Below, one piece after another: positions 1-8,899 of a stretch of DNA of 64,000 nt; the first letter of the stretch is position 1; the number at the start of each line of letters is the position of its first letter. Below the pieces are notes generated by a model. That model made no database searches. It saw only the letters and a list, made by a program, of their open reading frames with translations, and had not been told where the DNA came from. Made by a program: the position numbers and the translations under genes. This stretch comes from Hofstenia miamia (lineage: Eukaryota; Xenacoelomorpha; Acoela), in NCBI GenBank assembly GCA_004352715.1, contig SCFE01000045.1, positions 1,175,126 through 1,239,125 on the forward strand, written 5' to 3'.

Positions 1-18
1 TATATATATATATATATA

Positions 19-624
19 CAGGGTGAGTAAAAAATGTACGCATTGTGAAGTCTTTATTAAATCAATATAAAGGCATAGTAAGTAAAACTAAATGTAACCA
101 AAATAAAGCACAATCAATGGGATTTGTAATATTATAACAAATGTTCAATTGAACTGCCTTCTTCAATCATTGAGCTCATTGAGGTTTGTTGGGCGATATT
201 GGTGGAATACGCGTGCCTTCAGCATGCCTCAAAAGTAGAAGTCTGACGTCTTGCGACCTTGATGGCCACGGTATCCCATATCCTCGCCCAATCACACGAT
301 GTTGCGAGCCATCAATTAATAGTAAGGAGGAGCTCCGTCAAATATTGATTAGCCAATGAGTAAACCCCAACTATAGAGCCATAAATACATGACGTGATTA
401 ATTGCGTCATGTTACTAAAAATAGCAATTGTAACGACATTACTTTTTGCGCTACTTATGACTCAACCTGGTGCTTGAAGAAGGAGGCGCTTCAATTGAGC
501 ATTTGTTATAATATTACAACCCCATTGATTGTCCTTTGTTTTGGTTACATTTAGTTTTACTTACTATGTCTTTATATTGATTTAATAAAGACTTCATAAT
601 TTGCGTACATTTTGACTCACCCTG
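19..624 (-). mobile_element. Tc1/mariner-type deletion derivative with ~146-bp inverted repeats
   Basis: The element begins CAGGGTGAGT and ends ACTCACCCTG, flanked on both sides by TA, the target dinucleotide of Tc1/mariner elements. Positions 19-164 are the imperfect reverse complement of 477-624, an unusually long terminal repeat. The centre, read on the minus strand, keeps scraps of a transposase. The element is therefore a deletion derivative of an autonomous copy rather than an unrelated MITE. The left flank is a (TA)n run, so the exact target duplication cannot be proved. Confidence 0.85.
180..345 (-). pseudogene. Tc1/mariner (IS630-like) transposase C-terminal relic
   Basis: Minus-strand frames give, in order, DGAPPY (about 339-322), IGRG, WPSRSQD (about 272-248) and then, after a frame change, DFYF-GMLK and RPTNLNEL. 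In the family these are the DGAPPH block with the second catalytic Asp, the W-P-x-R-S-P-D block with the third acidic residue, and the DFxLWGxLK tail. At least one frameshift and two stop codons interrupt it, so it is not functional. It fills the unique centre of the inverted-repeat element around it. Confidence 0.75.
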
Positions 625-626
625 TA

Positions 627-1082
627 TATATGTATATAGGGTACTATGATATTAGAAAAAGTTGTGTTTTGCGTGAAAGGTTTCGATAAACTCAGAGTTC
701 CCAGCGCGGGTTTTTGGTTCTGAAATAGCCATGAGACTATTCTCAAATTTCGCATTGGCAACAAGATTCTACATCAAAAATACTGTAGAAATTATATTTT
801 CGAAATTTTGAATTTTTTTGATTTTTGCCTCTACTTGCGCTTGTTGTTTTGATATTGAGCGCGAGATCTGTGTAATTCTATATAATGTTTTGTTGCGCTT
901 TATATTTGTTTTTTATAATTACTGTTGCAACTACCTAATAGTGGGATTTTCTCAGATTGATAAGCTTCTCGTCAGTTTTCAAATAATCTGAGAGTTTTTT
1001 TTTACCTCTCCATTGTTCTGCTAAATGGCTTTTGCTTCTTTCCCTTGAATCTGACCATTTCGTTTTTTATTTTTATCTATTT
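627..1082. other. no gene seen
   Basis: AT-rich sequence between the Tc1/mariner derivative and the ORF relic at 1083. It may contain the promoter or a 5' untranslated exon of the downstream CIBAR1 gene, but I see no motif that proves it. Confidence 0.4.
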
Positions 1083-1360
1083 CTACACGTATTTTCTGCT
1101 TGTTTCTAGATCTACTGCATCTATGATTGCTTTTGCTACTTCAATCATCTCCACTCTCCTTAGTAAACTATTACTGTGGCTGCTTTCTTCTATTCTGCTC
1201 ACATTTCTTATGACGCCTCTCATCAAGCTCACATCTGTGAAACTCAAACGGTACTGTTGAACGCACTTGCTCACTTCATGAAGCTGATGTTGTTTGTCAT
1301 AGTCTACCACTTCCCAAGTCTTTACTCCTGATTGCCTAGTTCATCTTTTGTAGAAAGATT
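1083..1360 (-). pseudogene. protein-like ORF relic, unrecognised
   Basis: A minus-strand frame of 75 codons (1310-1083) has a normal protein composition, rich in charged residues and including VSLMRGVIRNVSRIEE and MIEVAKAIIDAV. This is unlike the Ile/Phe/Tyr/Asn-rich translations of neutral DNA nearby. The frame extends upstream as KTWEVVDYD to about 1340, where another frame with similar content (STKDELGNQE) takes over, suggesting a frameshift. I do not recognise the family. Repeat-derived coding sequence is likely, since decayed elements surround it, but an antisense host exon cannot be excluded. Confidence 0.35.
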
Positions 1361-1685
1361 TTGGCATCCTCTTTTATTTAAAGCCATACCGTGATTGGGA
1401 GCCTTTTCCATATGCTTATGATTACTAGTCTTTGCCCATTGCGATACTAATTTTGTATGCTCTGTACACCTTTGTAATTATTCGGTCAGCAATGTACATT
1501 TTTTCATAATTATTGGTTCCTCTTTGTAAAAATCCCGAATTTCACAAACCTAAATTGTTCATTTTTGCTCAATGATCTCTCATAGAATTGCGAGAAGTTC
1601 AATCAATTATATCACAGATCTATAATTTGAAGTTCGATATAGCATAACTTTATTGTTCTATGCTTATATGCCTCTATTTTTAGTA

Positions 1686-1964
1686 ATGTCATCAACTTTG
1701 AACCGCGATAATGTTGAATTTATGGCTCGCGAACAACAGACTAAATTTGTACACAATTGTATAGAACGTGAACAAAAAGGATTAGCTCGTTTATGTGATT
1801 CTATGGCTTCATATACACGAAAAACTGCGAAATTGCGTGATCGTGGCGATGATTTAGCCGAGATTATTTACAAGCAGTCTGCAAATGAAGGAAATTCTGG
1901 CAAACGAGCACTTTGTGAAGCTGGGGAATGCTTATCGTTAATCCAGGATTTCAGACAAACTTTG
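1686..1964 (+). CDS. CIBAR1: CIBAR1 coding exon 1
   Basis: Encodes residues 1-93, the first BAR helix region, including ARLCDSMASYTRKTAKLRD. The donor is ttg|gtgatt at 1964/1965. The frame stays open for only four more codons into the intron. The exon ends RQTL, and the next exon restores the spacing of the family block RQ-x4-RLE. The exon probably begins at 1684, after the acceptor tctatttttag. Confidence 0.9.
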
Positions 1965-4900
1965 GTGATTATTGTTTAATAATAATAATAATAATAATAA
2001 TGATGATAAAGGACTTTATTGACTGCTGAAGGCAAGCATTATAAAAATATAAAAACAAAATTCAAGTTATGTGGCAGCGAGGACAGTCACAGGAAATAAA
2101 GTAGGAGCAGATGGAAGAGTAGGCGAAGTGGGAAAAGGGCTCAGCAAAGAGGAAAGTCATCAAATATTTTATTTTGCATAATCTTAAAAAATATATTTTA
2201 ATCCAATTTTTAAGTATACCAAACTGCATTTTTTAAAGCAGTGGTACATGAGTGGGCTTTGCACTAGTAAAGTAAATGCACTGAGTATCAGCTGGTCCGT
2301 CTACGATTGCTTGCACAACCGAATGATTCTATTTTAATTGCGCAAAATGTCAAATGCGCCATCGTGTACTAGCTTGTTGGAGGGATTTTTCGCAATTTAG
2401 TGTTTTGTCACAGACAAGTTCATGAATCATGTTCGCGATTATTATTATCTTTGTTATTGCTATGAATATTTCCATCATCAAATAAATTATCCATAATTCG
2501 ATATTAAAATTCCGTCTTGATATTTTGTCAAAATTTAGGTGTGACTTTCCTAGCCGAAACCTTAGTTATTGCGTTCTACCATGCACAGTTTTACATAATA
2601 ATTTTGAATGAATCTGTTCTGAGTCAAAGAAATATTAATTTGAATTCTTGTTTCTTAACTATTATAGTTGTTATTTAATAATACTTTAAAATCAAGGTAA
2701 AGATGCATTTGACCCTAAACATTTACCCACCCCATTATTGCAAGATATAAGTCCCTCAGTCATCAATTAGTTCAGCAAGCTTGGAATTTTACAAGGAGTA
2801 ATCCATGGTAGAGTTTTATCCCTAGCCTTTTAAAAATGATCTTAACTAAAACCGAAAATCTCGATTAGTGAATTACTAAGTTTAATTAATCCTTACTTTA
2901 AGGATAAAACATCGTAACATTTGCATTCAGACTTAATGTACAGATAGTAGCTCGAATTTGTACATTAAATATTTAGAAGTAATTTAATGAGATCCACTTT
3001 TCGATGGAGCTTTCTGGCAAATAGATTTATTAAGTACTAATTTGGCAAACTTCAATAATATATGTAACTCAGATTAAAAAATGTTACAAACGTTCTACTC
3101 TATTCTATTAAGTGCAGATTGATATTTTAGGACCTTCTGTAGGAATTTTTTTCACAGAATGATGATGGAAATTCTTCTTTATTTTTAGGCATTTGTTTAA
3201 TACCAGTTTTAGAAATACCTTGCAACTCTATAAGAATAGAACACAGTAACTATTGTGTTGGACATTAATTATTGTTACTGTTATGCTTTGAAGGAATCGC
3301 ATATAGCTGATATTATCAACCAATAATAACCATGAAGCGGAATATGTGGAATTAAGTTGTAGAAATAATATTCATGACAAAATTGAACAAGGATGTCTTT
3401 TTGAAATAATCTTCTTGGATCAGTTTGACCCCTTGTTCGATGAAAACCAAAGGACTTCTTCCAGCTTCAGTAACCGCAGCCCAAACCGTCACTGACACCA
3501 TGCCTTGGGTTCGTATGACTCTTTGAAGTTCTTCCTTTTCATTACATAACCAAACACGATAGTTCACATTGTGTTGAATGTCGCATTTCTTTTCTTTGCT
3601 GAAAACGATGTTTGGAAACATTTTTTTATTTATGTGAGCTAATCAGTCCATAATTTTGCATATGATAAACTTGAAAATTAGCCTTAACAAAAAAGTTATC
3701 ATTATTGCAATGTTGGGGATAATTTTTGCAGACGCCAGCATTTTTTTGAAATTGTTATTAATTTTTGTAATTTAGATTGACACTTGGCACCAGTAGCCCA
3801 AAATAATTTTTTTTATCACAATCAAAGAAATATATTTAATAAACATATGCTCTCACTTACAAGATAAGCCAATGGAAGGTATAAAATTCGTAAAAATGCG
3901 ACGTTTTGGTATTTAAAAATAGTTCATGTCAAGCAAATGAATCGCGCTACAATTATGTAAAAACGTACTAAAAATATAAAAATCATACTTTGTTTTCATA
4001 AAACTCAAGAGCATGTCACAATTTGCAGAAGCTGCATATGGCAAAAGTACCATGTATCACATTACATATTGCATGATGTAAAGTTCTTTTCCGTGAAACG
4101 ACTAAATTTACCGATAATTGGCGATTATTCCTTAATATTTGGTAGGAAATTTGGCTCCAATTATTGTGAAAACCTTTATTTATGATTCTGATAGATTTAC
4201 AGGTATTTTACAATGATTGTCTGCATTTTTGTTTGACATTGATTTTCCAAGTTTTCATACCAAGGGGGTGGAGTCATTCTGAAAGCATTATTTGGTATGA
4301 CAAATATATTTGATCAAGTTGAATTTTTGCATGCTTTACAATCATAGCATCTACTTGTCAATAATAAACATAATATCTGCTTAACGTCATATTGCTTCTG
4401 GGACTGCCTGCAGTGATGTCATTGGTATTTTTAAAAAATGATGGATATTGCACCTCAAATTTTCCCCATTATCTGTGAAAGTTTAGATGCATTTCAATTA
4501 CCTTTTAAATTTTTATAGCTATTTCACAAATTCCTCTTTTGCAATAGTAGTTTTAAAGGTGACTCAACCTACATCCAACAAATTGTCCACAAAATTTTTG
4601 GAGGAAGGACTCGACCCAAAAGTTTGTCAAAATATATTGTGGAGTTTCTTCATAGTAAATCAAATATGCGTAAGGTGGTGTCAATTTATCACGCCTCAAC
4701 CTAAATGCGGATAATCCGCCATTTTAATCAGTTTTAATTTAGATTATGCGGTTGGAAAATAAAGTTGTAGATCGGCTTTCGACCTATGGCGAAGAGTGCA
4801 AAAAGGCTCGAAATAACTTAAATGCCGCTGCTTCATCAGTTCAGAAGGAATTAGCCAATCAGCGGCGCTTGAGGAAGCAAGCGGGTACTCAAGCGGTATC

Positions 4901-6675
4901 ACAAGCACGCAATGAATTGCAAAAGTCATCAGAAGAATCAGTTGTAGTTCTGAATCAATTGCAGCATGCCATGGAAAGCTTCGAGGAAAAACGAGTAATA
5001 TGTCTATTTGATTATATAATTTACACCAATGTTTTCTATGCTTTTGAAAACAACTTCTAATGACATAAGTCTAGAGTATGGGCCTTAAATCAAATACTTT
5101 AAATGTTCCCAGTATACGCATCAAGTTAAAATTACTGTTTTGCGGGCTAACGTGCAATGTGATAGTGTAAATGTGAAATATTTATTTTATTGTTTGATCT
5201 TATTAGGGTTATACAGGTGGACACAGACATAAACGGGCGGGCTGCATAAAACTGCTGCAGGCAGCGTGGGTGGGCCAAAGGCTTTATGGGCGGACTGTTC
5301 TCTATTTTACGGGCACGAGTGGGCTTAAATTTGTTTAATTGCAAATCTAAAATTAATTAATGGGAAATATCATTTAGACGGTCGTAATGAAAGAATATGA
5401 AAGCAATGTTCATAAATTTTGAAGCAAAACATTTAGATATTTGAAATTGAAAGGCAATCCTAAAAAAACATTCGCTTCAAACATCGGTTTTCGCTTTCCA
5501 CCCTCCCCCACAATTTTTTCTCATACTCATTTCAATTTCTTTATCTCTTTAAAAATGCGGTTGGACTACGTGATTGGTAGCAAGAATAGTTACAAAACAT
5601 GCTCTTCTGTATCCAATATTACTTGTTCCGTTAAAAGAAGTGACAATGATTATTCTTTCGATTGTTTGACAATTTAATATATTTACATACAATTAGTTAC
5701 CTCCTGTTGAAACAGGTTAGAATCAGGTTAAACTTAACGGGCATCGGGTCAGAACGGTTTTTTTTACCGGACTCCTCACTAAATTAGAGGATTATATTTA
5801 GGATAACTAATCAATATCAAATCAGTGGTCAGAGATAACCTTTTAATTTTTCATATTTTCCCGAGTAGTCCATCCAGCACTCTATCAGTTTTTTAGTTGT
5901 GACTGTACTTTTAATGCATAATAATGTGTCACGAATATTCCCAATATATCAATATTAGTTTATAGATTTTCAAAACAATGAAATTGCTCTTGAGATTTAG
6001 TTTTGGTTTACACTTAACTCGTTAATTATTCCTTCTAAGTTTTAATTATAATACGTTATGAAGTAAATTGAGGGTATTGGTATGATTGGAGTTATGAATA
6101 CTACAGAAAGTCAAAAACCGTGATGGAACAACACATTCATAAACAGTCCACCACGACAAATTCCTATAAATTATAATAATAAATCATTATCGTGGAACTT
6201 TTAGTTAAATATGGGTACTGCTAGATTTTGTCTATTTGTTACGTAGTAGTAGGATTTCTCAACTTTGGTTTCTCAAACTCTTTTTTCAGAATGTACTTAC
6301 AAAATTTTATAAGATATGTATTTTATTTAGCTTCGAGACACGAAGGAGGTCCTTAAAGATTTTGTAAATGTGGAAATGGTATTTTTGAGCAAAGCGCTGG
6401 AGATCTACACTGATGTATATCGCTCAATTGAAACATGGAATATTGAAAGCGATTTAGAAGATTTCCGCTCAAAACTCCGACCACCAGATAGTATATCTAG
6501 GACTCCCAAAAGTACCGAAGCTAAAGAGCCTGACGAAAAGTCTGAAAGTGGGTCAGAAGAACAAGAAACTGACAGTGAAGATAAAGATGATGATTATGAC
6601 AGCAGTGATTACGATGATGAAACTACTACTGCAGCAAATGATACAATGAGTAAAACCAGAGTGCAGAGAATGTAA
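1686..6675 (+). CDS. CIBAR1: CIBAR1/FAM92-family BAR-like protein, three coding exons
   Basis: Joining 1686-1964, 4743-4994 and 6331-6675 gives a 291-residue protein, close to the roughly 290 residues of vertebrate CIBAR1. It is colinear with the family throughout: YTRKTAKLRDRGDDL (43-57), RLENKVVDRLSTYG (96-109), FEEKR before exon 3, VEMVFLSKALEIYTDVY (191-207), then an acidic Ser/Glu/Asp tail. All introns are phase 0 with GT/AG ends. CIBAR proteins form a BAR-like helical dimer that binds membranes and works with Chibby (CBY1) at the ciliary base; mitochondrial roles are also reported. The ATG at 1686 was chosen because the family N-terminus aligns there and a polypyrimidine-AG acceptor ends at 1683, implying a 5' untranslated exon upstream. 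Whether it is orthologous to CIBAR1 or CIBAR2 is unresolved. Confidence 0.93.
1978..2165 (-). mobile_element. LINE/SINE 3' end with (ATT)n tail, in CIBAR1 intron 1
   Basis: Read on minus, the sequence runs through a CT-rich stretch to CAATAAAGTCC and ends in (ATT)n, here the (AAT)n run at 1978-2001. An AATAAA next to a trinucleotide tail is the usual 3' end of a non-LTR retrotransposon or mobilised transcript. It lies only about 14 bases inside the intron after the exon 1 donor. No coding part is visible. Confidence 0.5.
2170..3350. other. CIBAR1 intron 1, no further feature
   Basis: AT-rich intron sequence. I see no exon-like frame or clear repeat. Confidence 0.5.
3352..3621 (-). pseudogene. 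Tc1/mariner transposase fragment
   Basis: A 3621-3352 minus frame encodes NIVFSKEKKCDI, NYRVWLCNEKEELQRVIRTQ, VSVTVWAAVTEAGRSPLVFI and GVKLIQEDYFKK. These match the catalytic-core blocks of Tc1/mariner-superfamily transposases (FSDEK, RTQxxxSVMVWAAVT, G.SPLIF, GVKLNQxxY). The first catalytic Asp, expected in FSDEK, reads Lys here, and the frame loses similarity after YFKK. Both ends are missing. It is an inactive relic inside CIBAR1 intron 1, on the opposite strand to the gene. Confidence 0.8.
3625..4742. other. CIBAR1 intron 1, 3' part, no further feature
   Basis: AT-rich, with no supported exon. It ends in the acceptor tttaatttag at 4742. Confidence 0.5.
4743..4994 (+). CDS. CIBAR1: CIBAR1 coding exon 2
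   Basis: Encodes residues 94-177: the RLENKVV block, a long basic and Gln-rich helix (ANQRRLRKQAG), SQARNELQKSSEES and HAMESFEEKR. The acceptor is tttag|ATTATG and the donor is acga|gtaata. Coiled-coil character fits the second BAR helix. Confidence 0.92.
4995..6330. other. CIBAR1 intron 2 with a GC-richer patch
   Basis: The intron runs from gtaata to ttttatttag. Positions about 5210-5335 are clearly richer in G and C (acgggcgggctgc, gggtgggcc, atgggcgg) than the surroundings. That suggests an inserted repeat fragment, but I cannot name it and see no clear ends. Confidence 0.4.
6331..6675 (+). CDS. CIBAR1: CIBAR1 coding exon 3 and stop
   Basis: Begins after ttttatttag with LRDTKEVLKDFVNVEMVFLS, matching the third BAR helix of the family, and includes ALEIYTDVY. 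It ends in an acidic disordered tail (SEDKDDDYDSSDYDD, then a Thr/Ala stretch) and a TAA stop at 6673-6675. An acidic C-terminus is also seen in vertebrate CIBAR1. Confidence 0.92.
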   Translation, partial: LRDTKEVLKDFVNVEMVFLSKALEIYTDVYRSIETWNIESDLEDFRSKLRPPDSISRTPKSTEAKEPDEKSESGSEEQETDSEDKDDDYDSSDYDDETTTAANDTMSKTRVQRM

Positions 6676-7085
6676 CCAAATTAGAGTTTTGTAATTTGTA
6701 CATACTTATTTGTAAATTTGTATTATAGATTGAATGTCAATTTGCAATGTAAAAATGTTTATTTCCAAATAGAAACTGTTTATCATTCGTTAACTGTAAA
6801 AGAAACGAAATCGCGTGACTGTTGAATAAGAACTGCGAATTTATCATTTCATTTACAAAAGCGATTCTCGGTTAGTTACGTTTATTATAATGAAATCATA
6901 GTTTACATATTATTAGATTTGTGTTTAATCACAAGTGCCAAATTGAAACTGTGCAAATAGACATGAAACTAGATGTTATTTGAATCAATGACTACAGTAG
7001 TTTTATTAATGTTTTCCTCTACTTGAAGTTTTGGCGAATAAGCATAGAATATTGTATATCTTCTGTTGAGTTGAACTTAGCAATG

Positions 7086-7097
7086 AATAAAAATAAA
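7086..7097 (+). terminator. candidate CIBAR1 polyadenylation signals
   Basis: Two back-to-back AATAAA hexamers lie about 410 bases after the CIBAR1 stop, giving a plausible 3' untranslated length. I see no closer AATAAA. A GT-rich stretch further on could be the downstream element. Confidence 0.45.
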
Positions 7098-7119
7098 ATT
7101 TACGATAACACTGTTAGAT

Positions 7120-7320
7120 CGGGCTTCAGGAGACGGCAAGATGGACAGTAACAGGCAATAGTGAATGACCACGTGATATCTTCTCGGTATGACAGTAGTA
7201 TAAATCCGAGTCCATTACGAACCACAAATTGACCTTTGACCCTGGCGGGCTTGTCTGGCATGTCTATGATGTAATTGTGTACTTTGGCCGTCTGTGTATC
7301 TCTGACGTCATTGGAATATA
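7120..7320. other. GC-richer patch with a TGACGTCA palindrome
   Basis: Composition changes sharply just after the CIBAR1 poly(A) signals (ggagacggcaagatgg, ctggcgggcttgtctggc). It contains the perfect CRE-type palindrome TGACGTCA at 7303-7310. It could be a promoter of an unseen transcript or an old repeat insertion. No coding frame extends from it. Confidence 0.3.
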
Positions 7321-7640
7321 TTCTTTTTTTTGTAATATTTGTTAGTAAACAATTTTGTTTGCAGTTTATTGCTTAAAATGTAGCCAATGTTTTTATACAC
7401 ATTAAATAAATAATTTTCAAAAATAAATATAAATACTGGTTTTCACAGATGCATACTCTCACCATATAGAAAAAACGAACATTTATAAATGATAAATTTA
7501 TTTACAAAATATATATAAAATGCACCACTAAATGATAAAGTTCATTTAGCGAATTTCATCTGCAGTTCAATGAACAATGATAATATTCGTCAAACCTTCA
7601 TGTTGGGATGGGAATGCTGTAGGAAACATAGGCAATGCGT

Positions 7641-8071
7641 ATTTGCAAGTTATTAATTTCACACGGTAGTATCTAAATTAATGATTAATAAACAATTCAA
7701 ATGAGGTGATAGATCACAGTATAAATCACTAGACAATTAAAAGTTTAAACAAATTCAATTACAAATGTGTATTAATAAAAAAACGAAGTTTTTTTGTATA
7801 AAGTATATCATAAATTTAACATCAGACAGTAAATTCGCAGCAATTNNNNNNNNNNNNNNNNNNNNNATTTGCAAGTTATTAATTTCACACGGTAGTATCT
7901 AAATTAATGATTAATAAACAATTCAAATGAGGTGATAGATCACAGTATAAATCACTAGACAATTAAAAGTTTAAACAAATTCAATTACAAATGTGTATTA
8001 ATAAAAAAACGAAGTTTTTTTGTATAAAGTATATCATAAATTTAACATCAGACAGTAAATTCGCAGCAATT
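7641..8071 (+). repeat. 205-bp direct duplication around a 21-N gap (likely assembly artefact)
   Basis: Positions 7641-7845 recur, apparently base for base, at 7867-8071, separated only by Ns at 7846-7866. Identical sequence ending exactly at a gap on one side is the signature of two unmerged overlapping contig ends rather than a biological duplication. Confidence 0.85.
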
Positions 8072-8229
8072 CATTAAAATAAAACTGACTATGTTTTTAA
8101 AAAGAAATATCTGTGCAACTAACTAGAAATAATATTGAAAAAAAGCGTTAAGAATCAAAACAATATCTAAGATTTAATTATACAAATAGCTTACCAAAAA
8201 CTTGAAATCTTTCAGGGTAGTTCTTTCAG

Positions 8230-8490
8230 CAATGTAAAATTCCATTATGCCGCTGTGTGTACAAAGTTGCACTTCTTCACAGACAATGTCAACATCACGT
8301 AGTTTTATCTATACCCCATTGTTCAAAAGTCAAAACGTAACGAATTATAAAAACAATACAGCCATGTGAAATTCCATCATGTGCTGTGTGTACAAAGTTG
8401 TACTTCTTCACAGACAAGGTCAATATTACGCGGTTTTATCTAATCCCATCGTTCAAGTGTGAAAATGTATCCAATCGTAAAGATTGTTAT
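8230..8490 (+). repeat. tandem duplication, period about 131 bp, diverged
   Basis: The segment with ctgtgtgtacaaag, cttcttcacagaca and the ttttatctaa-type block occurs at about 8239-8345 and again at about 8370-8480. Point differences and small indels distinguish the copies (for example aatgtcaacatcac versus aaggtcaatattac). This is an old true duplication, not an assembly copy. Confidence 0.75.
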
Positions 8491-8652
8491 CTATCAAACA
8501 TGAAGTTAAAGTCACTTTAACAATTATCACAATTAAATAAAACATTTTCCAATCATATAAAAATACAATTTTTTGCAAGTTGGAAAACAATCTCTATTAT
8601 TACAACATGTTTTTCACAATTTATACACCTATGTAACTGATAGAAACGTTTT

Positions 8653-8840
8653 ACTTTTTCTTAGTTTACATGGTCTTTCGCTTTTCGACATTTGTGACTT
8701 ATATTTTTTTCCCAATGTTTTTTTTCTTTGAGTTACATGGTCTTTGAATTTTACACGTTTGTGACTTAAATTGTTTTCCCGACGTTTTTCCTTTCTTTGA
8801 GTTTACATGGTTTTTGCCTTTTCCCACAATATTACTTGCC
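8653..8840 (+). repeat. three degenerate ~66-69-bp tandem units
   Basis: The core ga/agtt(t)acatggtctttg recurs at about 8664, 8730 and 8799, each followed by a related TTTTC / TTTGTGACTTA block. On minus the units translate as a Lys/Asn-rich stretch. That composition comes from the repeat and is not evidence of a gene. Confidence 0.65.
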
Positions 8841-8899
8841 TTTGGGACATTTTCTTTGCCTTTTTGTGTTTTTTGATTTGTTTTCACCTTTTCGCATAA

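Noticed and set aside
8699-8887. Lys/Asn-rich 62-codon minus frame
   Set aside because: It is a translation of the 66-69-bp tandem repeat; composition comes from the repeat and there is no other coding evidence.
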